Shown one piece after another: positions 36,932 to 47,515 of a stretch of DNA of 64,000 nucleotides; the first letter of the stretch is position 1, and every line of letters starts with the position of its first letter. The notes beneath the pieces are model-generated. The model saw only the letters and a list, made by a program, of their open reading frames with translations. It did no database searches and was not told the DNA's origin. A program made the position numbers and the translations under genes. This stretch comes from Vulcaniibacterium gelatinicum (lineage in GTDB: Bacteria; Pseudomonadota; Gammaproteobacteria; Xanthomonadales; Xanthomonadaceae). The stretch covers positions 1 through 64,000 of the forward strand of contig NZ_VNKO01000003.1 in the NCBI RefSeq assembly GCF_008033445.1. Direction: 5' to 3'.

Positions 36932-38137
36932 TTACTGCAACTCGGCGAAGAACTCCTGGAACCGCTGCAGACCCGGCGCCAGCTGCGGCGTCGGGCAGGT
37001 GTAGCTGATGCGCAAGGCACGCGGCTCGCCGAAGGCCGAGCCCGGCACGCAGGCCACGCCCTTGGCTTCGAGCAGCGCGTTGCACAGTTCGACGTCGTTG
37101 CCAACCTTCAGCCCGGTCGGGCCATGGGTCCGGCCGTAGTAGGCGCTGACGTCGGGGAACACGTAGAACGCGCCCTGCGGCCGCGGGCAGCGCAGGCCCG
37201 GGATCTGCGCCAGCGCCGCCAGCACCTGGTCGCGCTTGGCCTGGAACTCGGCGCACTTCTGCACCGGCACGTCCTGCGGCCCGGTCAGCGCGGCGATCGC
37301 CGCGGCGGTGGTGATCTCGGGCAGGTTGGTGATGTGGTTCGAGTTCATCGTGACCACGGCCTGGGCCACCTGCTCGGGGCCGGCCATGAAGCCCACGCGC
37401 CAACCCGGCATGCCGTAGGTCTTCGACAGCGAATCGATGAAGATCACCCGGTCGCGCAGCTCCGGCCGCGCGTGCACGAAGTTGTGGTAGCCGACGCCGT
37501 CGAACACCATCCGGTTGTAGATGTCGTCGGTGATGATCCAGGTGTCCGGATGCCGCACCAGCACCTCGGCGAGCGCGGCGATCTCGTCCTTCGTATAGAC
37601 CATGCCGGTCGGGTTCGAAGGATTGTTGAACAGGAACACCTTGGGCTTCTTCGCCAGCGCGGCGTCGAGCTGCGCCGGCGTGAGCTTGTAGTCCTGCTCC
37701 GGCGGGCACGGCAGCAGCTCGATCTTCGCGTTGACGATCTCGGCGATGTCCAGGTAGCTGGTCCAGTACGGGGTCGGGAACGCGATCGTGTCGCCCTCGT
37801 CCAGCAAGGCCTCGGCCAGGTTGTAGATCACGTGCTTGGCGCCGACACCGGTGGCGCAGTGGGCGCGGGTGTAGCCGGTCAGGCCGATCCCTTCCATGTG
37901 CCGGAGGAAGGCGTCCAGCAGTGCATCGGCGCCACGGTTGCTGCCGTACTGCCCGGAATCCCTGGCCAGCGCCTCGCGCGCGGCCGCGTACACGTGTTCG
38001 CCGGGGAGGAAATTGGGAACGCCGATCGAGAAGCTGATGATGTCGCGGCCTTCGGCCTTCAGGCGCTTGGCCTTCTCGGCCACGAGCATGATCGCGCTGG
38101 GCTTGGCGCGGCCGATGCGCCGGGCAAGCTGGGGCAT
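36932..38137 (-). CDS. Class I/II pyridoxal-phosphate aminotransferase (aspartate aminotransferase type)
   Basis: The 401-residue fold-type I aminotransferase has the PLP lysine in FIDSLSKTYGMPGWRVGF (about residue 242), the asparagine in NNPSNPTGMVY, the aspartate in WIITDDIYNRMVF and the carboxylate-binding arginine in ALRISYTCP. It resembles bacterial type Ib aspartate aminotransferases, so oxaloacetate/aspartate exchange is likely; broader use with aromatic or alanine substrates is possible. A -10-like TACAAT at 38171-38166 gives a leader of about 22 nt. It is divergent from the envelope operon. Confidence 0.9.
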   Translation of the reverse strand: MPQLARRIGRAKPSAIMLVAEKAKRLKAEGRDIISFSIGVPNFLPGEHVYAAAREALARDSGQYGSNRGADALLDAFLRHMEGIGLTGYTRAHCATGVGAKHVIYNLAEALLDEGDTIAFPTPYWTSYLDIAEIVNAKIELLPCPPEQDYKLTPAQLDAALAKKPKVFLFNNPSNPTGMVYTKDEIAALAEVLVRHPDTWIITDDIYNRMVFDGVGYHNFVHARPELRDRVIFIDSLSKTYGMPGWRVGFMAGPEQVAQAVVTMNSNHITNLPEITTAAAIAALTGPQDVPVQKCAEFQAKRDQVLAALAQIPGLRCPRPQGAFYVFPDVSAYYGRTHGPTGLKVGNDVELCNALLEAKGVACVPGSAFGEPRALRISYTCPTPQLAPGLQRFQEFFAELQ

Positions 38138-38165
38138 GGAGATTGACCTGGTGGGGAGGCTGTGT

Positions 38166-38171
38166 ATTGTA
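38166..38171 (-). promoter_or_regulatory. -10 box of the aminotransferase gene
   Basis: TACAAT on the minus strand lies 28 nt before the ATG at 38137; no clear -35 box is seen in the GC-rich upstream sequence. Confidence 0.5.
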
Positions 38172-38262
38172 CCGGCGCGGCCGGCCCGACGCAGCGGGCC
38201 GGCGTGGTCGCGCGGGGGCGGCGGCCGCCGCGAGGGGAAACATCCACAGGGGAAGGAGCACC

Positions 38263-39015
38263 ATGACCGCACGCCGTAACGGTGGCTTCCGGGCCATCCT
38301 GCCGTTCGCCGCACTCCTGCTCGCCGCCCTGCTCAGTCTCGATGCGGCAGCGGTCACCCGCGCCAGGGTCGCCACCGACAACGACGGCAACCTGGTCAAG
38401 GTGGATGGCAGCATCGTCCTGATCGAGCCGGACATCGAGCTCTCCCTGGTCACCGCCGGCGGGTTGCTGGAGCCACGCAAGGAATGGTCCGACACCGCGC
38501 GGCGACTGTTCCCGGCGCAGGTCCGCCGCCAGCTCGCCGGGCGCAATGTCGAGCTCAAGCCCGACTTCGACGTCCCGGACGACCTCGACCCCGCTTCCCG
38601 CCTCGGCCAGATCGTCCGGCTCAACGAGGCGGTGGCGATGAGCATCACCCAGTACTCGATGCCCGGCAGCGTGCTGGCGACCAAGCGCGACGCGAAGGGC
38701 CGGGCGCGGATGGACTGGAGCCTGGGCACCGGCGTGTCGGCCCTGCGCGAGGCCACCGGCGCCGACTACGCGCTGTTCACCTACATCCGCGACAGCTACA
38801 CCAGCGGCGGGCGCGCGGCATTGCGCATCGTCGGCTTCCTCCTGTTAGGCGGCGACATCGGCGGCGGCGCGCAGATCGGGGTGTCAACGCTGGTGGACCT
38901 GCGCACCGGCCAGGTCGTCTGGTACAACCTGCTCGCCAGCCAGACCGGCGACCTGCGCGACGAGCAGGGCGCGCAGCAGACGGTCAGGAACATGCTGCAG
39001 AAGCTGCCGCTCTGA
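38263..39015 (+). CDS. Secreted protein of unknown function, first gene of an envelope operon
   Basis: The 250-residue protein has a signal peptide (about 1-30, ALLLAALLSLDAAA) and a mixed alpha/beta domain. The stretch GADYALFTYIRDSYTSGGRA, then GGGAQIGVSTLVDLRTGQVVWYN, recalls the CsgG/GNA1162-like fold of envelope proteins. I cannot name a family. A strong GGAAGGAG site precedes the ATG at 38263. The M48 peptidase gene follows 3 nt after its stop and a lipoprotein gene overlaps the end of the peptidase gene, so the three are surely one operon. Confidence 0.8.
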   Translation: MTARRNGGFRAILPFAALLLAALLSLDAAAVTRARVATDNDGNLVKVDGSIVLIEPDIELSLVTAGGLLEPRKEWSDTARRLFPAQVRRQLAGRNVELKPDFDVPDDLDPASRLGQIVRLNEAVAMSITQYSMPGSVLATKRDAKGRARMDWSLGTGVSALREATGADYALFTYIRDSYTSGGRAALRIVGFLLLGGDIGGGAQIGVSTLVDLRTGQVVWYNLLASQTGDLRDEQGAQQTVRNMLQKLPL

Positions 39016-39018
39016 GCC

Positions 39019-40200
39019 ATGCGCCCGCGCCTGCCCCTCCGCACGATCGCTGCGGTGATGCTGGCCACCGCCGGCATCGGCATCGCATCCGCCGGAACCG
39101 TCGCCCACCTGCGCCCCGGGGAGCGTCCCGCGGCCGGTTCCACCGAGGCCGAGCTCTGGTACGCCATGGACCAGGCCGAGAAGGAAATCCGGCAGTCGCC
39201 CTACCTGGTGCGTGACCCGGCCCTGCAGGCCTATGTCGAGGGCGTGGTGTGCAAGGTCGCCGGCCCGTACTGCCGCGACCTGCGCGTCTACATCGTGGAC
39301 ATCCCGGTGTTCAACGCCTCGATGGCCCCGAACGGGGCCACCCTGGTGTTCACCGGAGCGCTCCTGCGCATGCGCGACGAGGCCGAACTCGCCGTGGTGA
39401 TGGGCCACGAATTCGCCCACTACAAGGCCCGGCACTCGCTGGAAGGCTGGAACTCGGCCAAGCGCACGACCGCCTTCCTCAACACCTTCGGCCTGATCAC
39501 GTTCGTCGCCGGCGTGCCCATCGCCGGCAACATCGCCATGCTCGGCGGCATCTCCTCGCTGTTCAAACAGTCGCGCGACAACGAGCGCGAGGCCGACCGG
39601 ATCGGTTTCGAGGCCGCCACCGCGCAGGGCTACGACCCGCAGGCCGGGGTCCGGCTGTGGGAGCGCCTGCGGCGCGAGGAGAAGGCCGACCGCACGCACA
39701 AGGACCGTGCGGTGTTCGCCAGCCATCCGCAAAGCGAGGAGCGCATCGCCGACATCCGCGCCGCGGCCGCCACCCTCGCGCCCGGGCCGGCGACGACCAA
39801 CCTCGAGACCTTCCGCGCTGCGATGCGGCCTTTCCAGGAGAAGTGGCTGGAGGCGGAGCTGTCGCGCCGCACCTACGACACGACCCTCCAGGTCCTCACC
39901 GAACTGCGGCAGGACGCGCCGCCCGAGAGCAAAGCGCTGTACACCTTCTACCTCGGCGAGGCCCACCGCCGCCGCAACCGCGGCGACGACAAGGCCAAGG
40001 CGGCCGCGCTCTACGCCGAGGCATTGTCGCTGCCGCAGCCGCCCGCCGCCGCCTGGCGCGAGCAGGGCATGCTGCTGCGCGAGCAGGGTGACCAGGCCAG
40101 CGCGCTGGCCGCGTTGCGCCGGTACCTGGAGGCGGCGCCCGACGCCGGGGACGCGGCGCTGGTCAGGCACTACATCACGAAACTGGAAACGACCCCATGA
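39019..40200 (+). CDS. M48-family zinc metallopeptidase with TPR-like C-terminus
   Basis: The 393-residue protein has a signal peptide (about 1-27), a conserved pre-domain, and the zinc motif HEFAH in AVVMGHEFAHYKARHS (about residue 136), with the third ligand in NEREADRIGFEAA (about 194). Hydrophobic residues 150-180 may lie at the membrane. The C-terminal 130 residues are helical and end in a TPR-like unit (LYAEALSLPQPPAAAWREQG). BepA and LoiP, which degrade misassembled outer-membrane proteins, share this design. Being sandwiched between a secreted protein and a lipoprotein fits envelope quality control; the substrate is unknown. Confidence 0.9.
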   Translation: MRPRLPLRTIAAVMLATAGIGIASAGTVAHLRPGERPAAGSTEAELWYAMDQAEKEIRQSPYLVRDPALQAYVEGVVCKVAGPYCRDLRVYIVDIPVFNASMAPNGATLVFTGALLRMRDEAELAVVMGHEFAHYKARHSLEGWNSAKRTTAFLNTFGLITFVAGVPIAGNIAMLGGISSLFKQSRDNEREADRIGFEAATAQGYDPQAGVRLWERLRREEKADRTHKDRAVFASHPQSEERIADIRAAAATLAPGPATTNLETFRAAMRPFQEKWLEAELSRRTYDTTLQVLTELRQDAPPESKALYTFYLGEAHRRRNRGDDKAKAAALYAEALSLPQPPAAAWREQGMLLREQGDQASALAALRRYLEAAPDAGDAALVRHYITKLETTP

Positions 40201-40793
40201 CGCTCCGCAAGGGACAGGTCCGCGCGCTGCACGTCCTCCTCCTGCTGCTGGTCGCGCTGCTGGCCGCCTGCGCCAGCCCGGGCGGCCGGCTGCAGACGAA
40301 GGGCACGATCAAGGTGTTCGACATGACCCTCGACACGCCGCTGGACTGGGCGCGGATCAAGTCGCACCGCAACGAGCTGTGGACCATCGACGGCGTCATG
40401 CTCAACCGGCTGCTGATCTTCTCCGGGATCAAGCCGAACGAGCACGTGTTCCAGCTCCGGCGCGAGCGCAAGTCGCGCCCGGACGGGCCGTGGTACCGGC
40501 CCGGCATGCGCCTGGACGAGCTGCAGAAGCTGGTCACCGACGGCCTGGCCGACCAGCAGTGGACCGGCATCCGCGCCAGCAACCTCCGCCCGCACCAGTT
40601 CGGGAGCGTCGAAGGCGTGCGCTTCGACCTCGAACTGGCCAATCCGAGCGGGCTGCTCTACCGCGGAACGGTGGCCGTCGCCGAACGCAACGGCCGCCTG
40701 ACCGTGCTGGTGTGGCTTGCGCCGCAGGAGCACTACCACGACCGCGACGTGGCCGCGGTCAACCACATGCTGGACACGATGCGCTTCAACTAG
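40197..40793 (+). CDS. Lipoprotein of unknown function, third gene of the envelope operon
   Basis: The 198-residue protein has a lipoprotein signal ending LLAAC (lipid Cys at about residue 25). The mature part is about 170 residues with no family I recognise; [20 protein letters not shown] (about 43-62) and a late [17 protein letters not shown] stand out. Its ATG overlaps the stop of the metallopeptidase gene (ATGA), which shows translational coupling. It may hold the peptidase or its substrate at the outer membrane; that is inference from context. Confidence 0.8.
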   Translation: MTLRKGQVRALHVLLLLLVALLAACASPGGRLQTKGTIKVFDMTLDTPLDWARIKSHRNELWTIDGVMLNRLLIFSGIKPNEHVFQLRRERKSRPDGPWYRPGMRLDELQKLVTDGLADQQWTGIRASNLRPHQFGSVEGVRFDLELANPSGLLYRGTVAVAERNGRLTVLVWLAPQEHYHDRDVAAVNHMLDTMRFN

Positions 40794-40799
40794 CCGCGT

Positions 40800-41294
40800 T
40801 CAGGCGGCCAGGATCCGGTTCCACTCGGCCACGCGGTCGGCCCTGGCGGCGAGCGCCGCCTCGGCGTCGCCCTCGATCCGCACCGAGCGGATCCGGTCGC
40901 CCTGGCGCATCGCGTCCACCACGTCCTGCCCTTGCACCACCTTGCCGAACACGGTGTGCTTGCCGTCCAGCCACGGGCAGGCGACGTGGGTGATGAAGAA
41001 CTGGCTGCCGTTGGTGTTCGGGCCGGCATTGGCCATGGACAGCACGCCGCGCTCGTGGCGCAGGCCGTTGCCGGTCTCGTCCTCGAAGCGGTAGCCGGGG
41101 CCACCGCGGCCGGTGCCCTCGGGGCAGCCGCCCTGGATCATGAAATCGGCGATCACGCGGTGGAAGGTCAGGCCGTCGTAGAAGCCGCGCCGGGCCAGGT
41201 TGACGAAATTGGCGACGGTGAGCGGGGCCTTGTCGGCGGCCAGCTCGATGCGGATCGCGCCGCGGTCGGTGTCGAAATGGGCGGTGAGGGACAT
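40800..41294 (-). CDS. ppiB: Peptidyl-prolyl cis-trans isomerase, cyclophilin type
   Basis: The 164-residue cyclophilin has no signal peptide, so it is the cytoplasmic PpiB type. Family motifs are [19 protein letters not shown] (about 45-63, with the catalytic Arg), [16 protein letters not shown] and [15 protein letters not shown]. It speeds prolyl isomerisation during folding. A GGAGCTCCC site precedes the ATG at 41294. It diverges from typA and is convergent with the envelope operon, 6 nt from its last stop. Confidence 0.95.
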   Translation of the reverse strand: MSLTAHFDTDRGAIRIELAADKAPLTVANFVNLARRGFYDGLTFHRVIADFMIQGGCPEGTGRGGPGYRFEDETGNGLRHERGVLSMANAGPNTNGSQFFITHVACPWLDGKHTVFGKVVQGQDVVDAMRQGDRIRSVRIEGDAEAALAARADRVAEWNRILAA

Positions 41295-41333
41295 GGGAGC
41301 TCCGTTCAGCGGGGAAGAGGGCTGCGCGCCGGC

Positions 41334-41339
41334 TATAAT
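41334..41339 (+). promoter_or_regulatory. -10 box of typA
   Basis: A perfect TATAAT lies 54 nt before the typA ATG at 41393. No -35 box is clear. The ATG has no good ribosome-binding site. Confidence 0.55.
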
Positions 41340-41392
41340 ACCCGGCTTCCCTTCCCCGCCCTTCCGCGCCAGCTCCGGCGCGAGCCTCCCTC

Positions 41393-43240
41393 ATGCCGAT
41401 CGAACGCCTGCGCAACATCGCCATCGTCGCCCACGTGGACCATGGCAAGACCACCCTCGTGGACCAGCTGCTCAAGCAGTCCGGCACGCTCAGCGAGCGC
41501 GCGGTGGTGCCGGAGCGGGTGATGGACAGCAACGACCTGGAGAAGGAACGCGGCATCACCATCCTCTCCAAGAACACCGCGATCCGCTGGACCGATCCGA
41601 AGACCGGCGAGGCCTGGCGCATCAACATCGTGGACACCCCCGGCCACGCCGATTTCGGCGGCGAGGTCGAGCGCGTGCTGTCCATGGTGGACTCGGTGCT
41701 GATCCTGGTGGACGCGTTCGACGGGCCGATGCCGCAGACGCGGTTCGTCACCCAGAAGGCGTTCGCGATGGGCTTCAAGCCGATCGTGGTCATCAACAAG
41801 GTGGACCGCCCCGGCGCGCGCCCGGGCTGGGTGCTGGACCAGACCTTCGACCTGTTCGACCGCCTCGGCGCCACCGACGAGCAGCTCGACTTCCCGGTGG
41901 TGTATGCCTCCGGCTTGCAGGGCTACGCCGGCCTGACCGAGGACGTGCGCGGCGGCGACATGACGGCGCTGTTCGAGGCGATCGTGCAGCACGTGCCGGC
42001 ACCGCCGGTGGATCCGGACGGCCCGTTCCAGATGCGCATCAGCTCGCTCGACTACAACAGCTACGTCGGCATCATCGGCGTCGGCCGGATCCAGCGCGGC
42101 AAGGTGCGCACCAACATGCCGGTCACGGTGCTCGACCGCGAGGGCAAGGCGCGCGGCGGCCGCGTGCTGCAGGTGCTGGGCTTCATGGGCCTGGAGCGGA
42201 TCGAGGTGCCGGAGGCGCAGGCCGGCGACATCATCGCCATCAGCGGCGTGGAGGGGCTGGGCATCTCCGAGACCGTGTGCGACCCGAGCGCGCCGGAGGC
42301 GCTGCCGGTGCTGACCGTGGACGAGCCGACCATCTCGATGACCTTCCAGGTCAACGACTCGCCCTTCGCCGGCCACAAGGAACGCAGCGGCGGCAAGTTC
42401 CTCACCAGCCGCCAGCTGCGCGACCGCCTGCTGCGCGAGACCCAGCACAACGTCGCGCTCAAGGTCGAGGACACCGCCGACGCCGACAAGTTCAAGGTCT
42501 CCGGCCGCGGCGAGCTGCACCTGTCCATCCTGATCGAGACCATGCGCCGCGAGGGCTACGAGCTGGCGGTGTCGCGTCCGGAAGTGATCGTGCGCGAGAT
42601 CGACGGCGTGCCGCAGGAGCCCTACGAGCAGCTCGTGGTGGACCTGGACGAGCAGTACCAGGGCGGCGTGATGGGCCGCCTGGGCGAGCGCAAGGCGCAG
42701 CTGCGCAACATGGAGCCCGACGGCAAGGACCGGGTGCGCATGGAGTTCATCATCCCCGCGCGCGGCCTGATCGGCTTCCAGACCGAGTTCCGCACCCTCA
42801 CCGCCGGCACCGGCCTGCTGTTCCACGTGTTCGACCACTACGGCCCGAAGGCCGAGGGCGCGATCGGCCAGCGCCAGAACGGCGTGCTGATCTCCAACGA
42901 CACCGGCACCTCGACCGCCTACGCCCAGTTCGCGCTGCAGGAGCGCGGCCGGCTGCTGATCGAGCCGGGCGAGGAGATCTACGAAGGCCAGATCATCGGC
43001 ATCCACGCCAAGGACAACGACCTCACCGTCAACGCCCTGCGCGCCAAGCAGCTCACCAACTTCCGCGCCGCCGGCAAGGACGACAACCTGATGCTGACCC
43101 CGCCGCTGAAGATGTCGCTGGAGCAGGCGCTGGAGTTCATCGACGACGACGAGCTGGTCGAGGTCACGCCGAAAGCGATCCGCCTGCGCAAGAAGCTGCG
43201 CGCCGAAGTGGACCGCAAGCGGGCCTCGCGCGCGGCCTGA
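41393..43240 (+). CDS. typA: Translational GTPase TypA/BipA
   Basis: The 615-residue ribosome-binding GTPase helps 50S assembly and stress adaptation. The G motifs are visible: [14 protein letters not shown] (G1, about 14-27), RGITI (G2), [12 protein letters not shown] (G3), [11 protein letters not shown] (G4, with an Arg after the usual NKxD) and a later SG.QGYAG (G5-like), followed by EF-G-like domains and the C-terminal BipA-specific domain. Length matches the family (about 605-615). It is convergent with the DAHP synthase gene with a 9-nt gap. Confidence 0.97.
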   Translation: MPIERLRNIAIVAHVDHGKTTLVDQLLKQSGTLSERAVVPERVMDSNDLEKERGITILSKNTAIRWTDPKTGEAWRINIVDTPGHADFGGEVERVLSMVDSVLILVDAFDGPMPQTRFVTQKAFAMGFKPIVVINKVDRPGARPGWVLDQTFDLFDRLGATDEQLDFPVVYASGLQGYAGLTEDVRGGDMTALFEAIVQHVPAPPVDPDGPFQMRISSLDYNSYVGIIGVGRIQRGKVRTNMPVTVLDREGKARGGRVLQVLGFMGLERIEVPEAQAGDIIAISGVEGLGISETVCDPSAPEALPVLTVDEPTISMTFQVNDSPFAGHKERSGGKFLTSRQLRDRLLRETQHNVALKVEDTADADKFKVSGRGELHLSILIETMRREGYELAVSRPEVIVREIDGVPQEPYEQLVVDLDEQYQGGVMGRLGERKAQLRNMEPDGKDRVRMEFIIPARGLIGFQTEFRTLTAGTGLLFHVFDHYGPKAEGAIGQRQNGVLISNDTGTSTAYAQFALQERGRLLIEPGEEIYEGQIIGIHAKDNDLTVNALRAKQLTNFRAAGKDDNLMLTPPLKMSLEQALEFIDDDELVEVTPKAIRLRKKLRAEVDRKRASRAA

Positions 43241-43249
43241 GCCGGGCCG

Positions 43250-44671
43250 TCAGGCGCCGGCCGGCGCCGCCAGCTGCCCCTGCTTGCGCACGATCAGCAT
43301 CGCAATCTCGAGCGCCTGCTCGTAGTTCAGGCGCGGATCCACGCTGGAGCGGTAGGCGCGCTCGAGGTCGCGCTCGGTGAGCTCGCGCGCGCCGCCCAGG
43401 CACTCGGTGACGTCCTCGCCGGTGAGCTCCAGGTGCACGCCGCCCAGGCGCGTGCCGGCGGCCGCGTGCAGGTCGAAGGCCTGCTCGAGCTCGCTGCGGA
43501 TGTTGTCGAAACGACGGGTCTTGTAGCCGTTGGCGGTGGCCTCGGTGTTGCCGTGCATCGGGTCGCACACCCACAGCACGCGCCGGCCCTCGCGCTTGAC
43601 CGCCTGCAGCAGCGGCGGCAGCTTCGCCGCGACGTTGGCCGCGCCCATGCGGTGGATCAGGGTCAGCCGCCCCGGCTCGTCGTCGGGATTGAGCGCCTCG
43701 ACCAGCCGCAGCAGCTGGTCCGGCGTCACCGACGGGCCGATCTTGATCCCCACCGGATTGCGGATGCCGCGGAAGTACTCCACGTGCGCTCCGTCCAGCG
43801 CGGCGGTGCGCATCCCGATCCACGGGAAATGGGTGCTCAGGTTGAACCAGCCCCACTGCCGCGGCACCTGCCGGGTCAGCGCCTCCTCGTACGGCAGCAG
43901 CAGTGCCTCGTGCGAGGTGTAGAAGTCCACCCGGTTGAGGTTGTGCACCTCGCTGCCGGACAGCGTCTCCATGAAGCGCACCGCGTCGCCGATCGCGGCG
44001 ACCATGCGCTGGTATTCCTCCGCCAGCGGCGAATGGCGCACCCAGCCCAGGTCCCAGTACTCGGGATGGTGCAGGTCGGCGAAACCGCCGTCGATCAGGG
44101 CGCGCACGAAGTTCATGGTCATGGCCGAGCGCGCGTGCGCCTTGACCATGCGCCGCGGGTCCGGCGTGCGTGCGGCCGGATCGAACTCGGGCGCGTTGAC
44201 CATGTCGCCGCGGTAGCTCGGCAGCGTCACCCCGCCGATGGTCTCGGCGTCGGCCGAGCGCGGCTTGGCGTACTGGCCGGCGAAGCGGCCCACCCGCACC
44301 ACCGGCTTGCGCAGGCCGTGCACCAGCACCAGGCTCATCTGCAGCAGCACCTTGAGCCGGTTGGAGATCACCTCCGAGTTGCACTCGGCGAAGCTCTCGG
44401 CGCAGTCGCCGCCCTGGAGCAGGAAGCGGCGCCCATCCTGGGCCTCGGCCAGCTGCTGCCGGAGCGCCAGGATCTCCCACGAGGTCACCAGCGGCGGCAA
44501 CGCGCGCAGCTCGGCCTGCACCGCGGCGAGCTCGGCGGGATCCGGATACTCGGGGATCTGCGCCGCCGGACGCGCGCGCCAGCTCGACGGCGACCAGCCC
44601 TCGGGCAGGTGCACGGGATGCAGGGAGCGGTCGGTCGGGGTCATCGGTCGCAAGGGGGTGTTGCGGTGCAT
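43250..44671 (-). CDS. Class II 3-deoxy-7-phosphoheptulonate synthase
   Basis: This enzyme joins phosphoenolpyruvate and erythrose 4-phosphate to DAHP, the first step of the shikimate pathway. The 473-residue protein is the class II (plant/Mycobacterium) type: WRARPAAQIPEYPD near the start, LLQGGDCAESFAECN (metal Cys), MVKAHARSAMTMNFVR, HGNTEATANGYKTRRFD and GGVHLELTGEDVTECLGG. The ATG at 44671 is favoured by a -10-like GATGAT ending 6 nt upstream; an ATG at 44644 is the alternative. Class I aroG/aroF genes are not seen here. Confidence 0.95.
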   Translation of the reverse strand: MHRNTPLRPMTPTDRSLHPVHLPEGWSPSSWRARPAAQIPEYPDPAELAAVQAELRALPPLVTSWEILALRQQLAEAQDGRRFLLQGGDCAESFAECNSEVISNRLKVLLQMSLVLVHGLRKPVVRVGRFAGQYAKPRSADAETIGGVTLPSYRGDMVNAPEFDPAARTPDPRRMVKAHARSAMTMNFVRALIDGGFADLHHPEYWDLGWVRHSPLAEEYQRMVAAIGDAVRFMETLSGSEVHNLNRVDFYTSHEALLLPYEEALTRQVPRQWGWFNLSTHFPWIGMRTAALDGAHVEYFRGIRNPVGIKIGPSVTPDQLLRLVEALNPDDEPGRLTLIHRMGAANVAAKLPPLLQAVKREGRRVLWVCDPMHGNTEATANGYKTRRFDNIRSELEQAFDLHAAAGTRLGGVHLELTGEDVTECLGGARELTERDLERAYRSSVDPRLNYEQALEIAMLIVRKQGQLAAPAGA

Positions 44672-44677
44672 CAAGGC

Positions 44678-44683
44678 ATCATC
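44678..44683 (-). promoter_or_regulatory. Weak -10-like hexamer for a leaderless DAHP synthase mRNA
   Basis: GATGAT on the minus strand (4 of 6 consensus bases) ends 6 nt before the ATG at 44671. No Shine-Dalgarno sequence is present. Confidence 0.3.
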
Positions 44684-44744
44684 GCGCCCGACCGCCGGCG
44701 CCGCAACCGTTGCGCGCGCAACGACCCGGCCGGCGCGGCGGACC

Positions 44745-45251
44745 TCAGCGACGGCGGAACGCGGCGAACGCCGCCCAGCCCGCCAACAGCACGAACCAGA
44801 CCAGGCTCCAGGCCGGCATGGACAGGCCGAGGAAGCTCCAGTCCACGTTGGCGCACTCGCCCGAGCCGGTCAGCACCTTGCGGATCACGCCGGTGAGCGG
44901 CATCGCCTCGAGCATGTAGTCAAGGCCGGGGCCGCACGCCGGCACCCGGTCGGGCGGCAGGTGCTGCAGCCACACGTGCCGCCCTGCGATCCCGAGCCCC
45001 ACCAGCGCCGGCAGCAGCGCGACCACACCCCACGCGCGCCGTCCGCCCGCGCCCTGCGGCGCATGCAGCCCGCCGAGCAGGAACACCAGGCCCAGCGCGG
45101 CGAAGGCCACGCGCTGGAAAATGCACAGCGGGCACGGCTCCAGGCCGCCATGCAACTGGGTGTAGAGCGCGAACCCGATCAGCGCGGCGCAGGCAAGGAA
45201 GCCGGCGAGGAACTGGGCGCGGAAGGACCAGCGGAAGGGAGATGTCGTCAT
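44745..45251 (-). CDS. dsbB: Disulfide bond formation protein B
   Basis: DsbB re-oxidises DsbA and passes electrons to quinones. The 168-residue protein has four membrane helices (about 12-30, 43-61, 71-88 and 142-162) and both cysteine pairs: CPLC (about 40-43) after helix 1, and a periplasmic loop with Cys near 106 and Cys near 131 ([25 protein letters not shown]). It is monocistronic between the rplQ terminator and the DAHP synthase gene. The ATG at 45251 follows weak signals. Confidence 0.95.
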   Translation of the reverse strand: MTTSPFRWSFRAQFLAGFLACAALIGFALYTQLHGGLEPCPLCIFQRVAFAALGLVFLLGGLHAPQGAGGRRAWGVVALLPALVGLGIAGRHVWLQHLPPDRVPACGPGLDYMLEAMPLTGVIRKVLTGSGECANVDWSFLGLSMPAWSLVWFVLLAGWAAFAAFRRR

Positions 45252-45354
45252 GCTGCGCACGATAGGCGGTCTGGCGCGTCCGCGGTAGCCTTGCGCGCGG
45301 CGGCGCACGGGCCGGGTTCACGCTGGTCGCGGGGGGGCGCCGCCGGAAACAGGA

Positions 45355-45377
45355 ACGCCCCGGCAAGACCGGGGCGT
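45355..45377 (-). terminator. Hairpin at the end of the alpha operon
   Basis: ACGCCCCGG and CCGGGGCGT (45355-45363, 45369-45377) pair around CAAGA, 47 nt after the rplQ stop. The T-run is weak (GTTCCTGTTTCC), so termination may be partial or need Rho. Confidence 0.65.
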
Positions 45378-45423
45378 CTCGGAGGCATCGCAGGGCTGCG
45401 CGGCGGCAGCCCGGCCGGATGGC

Positions 45424-45810
45424 TTACTCGGCCTCGGCGGCCTCGGCGGCCTGCGGGCGGTCCACCAGCTCGACATACGCCATCGGCGCGTTGTCGCCGG
45501 GGCGGAAGCCGCACTTGAGGATGCGCAGGTAGCCGCCCGGACGCTCGCGGTAGCGCGGGCCGAGCTCGACGAAGAGCTTGCCCACCGCCTGCTTGTCGCG
45601 CAGGCGGGCGAACGCGAGGCGGCGGTTGGCCACGCCGTCGTTCTTGGCCAGCGTGATCAGCGGCTCGGCGACCCGGCGCAGCTCCTTGGCCTTCGGCAGG
45701 GTGGTACGGATCAGTTCGTGCTTGATCAGCGACGCGGCCATGTTGCGGAACATCGCTTCGCGATGGGCGCTGGTGCGGCTGAACTTGCGTCCGGAGTTCT
45801 GGTGGCGCAT
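45424..45810 (-). CDS. rplQ: 50S ribosomal protein L17
   Basis: This 128-residue large-subunit protein near the exit tunnel has the typical start [20 protein letters not shown] and the [13 protein letters not shown] region. The C-terminal tail ends in Ala/Glu repeats (AAEAAEAE). It is the last gene of the alpha operon, 13 nt after rpoA, and is followed by a hairpin. Confidence 0.97.
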   Translation of the reverse strand: MRHQNSGRKFSRTSAHREAMFRNMAASLIKHELIRTTLPKAKELRRVAEPLITLAKNDGVANRRLAFARLRDKQAVGKLFVELGPRYRERPGGYLRILKCGFRPGDNAPMAYVELVDRPQAAEAAEAE

Positions 45811-45823
45811 GGTCGTGGTTCCT

Positions 45824-46822
45824 TTAACCCATCATGCCGTGCGAGGCGAGGCCCGCGGGCGGCCAGTTTTCGAGCTTCATCCCGAGCGAAAGGCCGCGCT
45901 GGGCCAGCACTTCCTTGATCTCGGTGAGCGACTTCTTACCCAGGTTCGGCGTCTTGAGCAGCTCCACCTCGGTCTTCTGGATCAGGTCGCCGATGTAGTA
46001 GATGCTCTCGGCCTTGAGGCAGTTGGCCGAACGCACGGTCAGCTCGAGGTCGTCGATCGGGCGCAGCAGGATCGGATCGATGCCGCCCGCGGCCGGCTTC
46101 GCCGCACCGCGCTCGCGGTGGGTGAAGTCGCCGAACACGCTGAGCTGGTCGGTGAGGATGTCGGCGGCGGTGCGCACGGCCTCCTCGGCGTCGATCGTGC
46201 CGTTGGTCTCGATGTCGAGGATCAGCTTGTCCAGGTCGGTGCGCTGCTCGACGCGCGCGGCCTCGACCGCGTACGCCACGCGGCGCACGGGCGAGAACGA
46301 GGCGTCCAGCATCAGGCGGCCGATCGCGCGGGTCTCCTCGTCCGGACGGCGACGGGCGGCGGCCGGCTGATAGCCGAAGCCGCGCTCGATCTTCAGGCGC
46401 ATGTTCAGCGCCGTGTCCTTGGTGAGGTGGCAGATCACGTGGCCGGGGTTGAGCACCTCGACGTTGTGGTCGGTCTTGATGTCGCCGGCGGTGACCACAC
46501 CCGGGCCCTGCTTGCTCAGGGTCAGGGTGGAGGAATCGCCGGTGTGCATGCGGATCGCGACATCCTTGAGGTTCAGCAGGACTTCGAGCACGTCCTCCTG
46601 CAGCCCCTCGACCGTGGTGTACTCGTGCAGGACGCCGTCGATCTCGACCTCGGTGATCGCAAAGCCGGGGATGGACGAGAGCAGCACGCGGCGCAGCGCG
46701 TTGCCGAGGGTGTGGCCGTAGCCGCGCTCCAGCGGCTCGATCACGACCTTGGCGCGGTGCTCGCTGATGCGCTCGATCTGCGGGCCACGCGGGCGCAGCA
46801 CTTGGGTGGCGGTAACCGTCAT
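45824..46822 (-). CDS. rpoA: RNA polymerase alpha subunit
   Basis: The 332-residue subunit starts polymerase assembly through its N-terminal domain (about 1-230, with [21 protein letters not shown]) and contacts UP elements and activators through its C-terminal domain (about 245-325, [20 protein letters not shown] and [16 protein letters not shown]). The ATG at 46822 gives the usual length. It lies in the conserved order rpsD-rpoA-rplQ. Confidence 0.98.
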   Translation of the reverse strand: MTVTATQVLRPRGPQIERISEHRAKVVIEPLERGYGHTLGNALRRVLLSSIPGFAITEVEIDGVLHEYTTVEGLQEDVLEVLLNLKDVAIRMHTGDSSTLTLSKQGPGVVTAGDIKTDHNVEVLNPGHVICHLTKDTALNMRLKIERGFGYQPAAARRRPDEETRAIGRLMLDASFSPVRRVAYAVEAARVEQRTDLDKLILDIETNGTIDAEEAVRTAADILTDQLSVFGDFTHRERGAAKPAAGGIDPILLRPIDDLELTVRSANCLKAESIYYIGDLIQKTEVELLKTPNLGKKSLTEIKEVLAQRGLSLGMKLENWPPAGLASHGMMG

Positions 46823-46871
46823 TCGTGATGTCTCCTGCGACCGCCCGGGGGCGGCGGCCGATGGCAATGGA

Positions 46872-47501
<630 letters not shown>

Positions 47502-47515
47502 GTGTCTTCAGCTCC

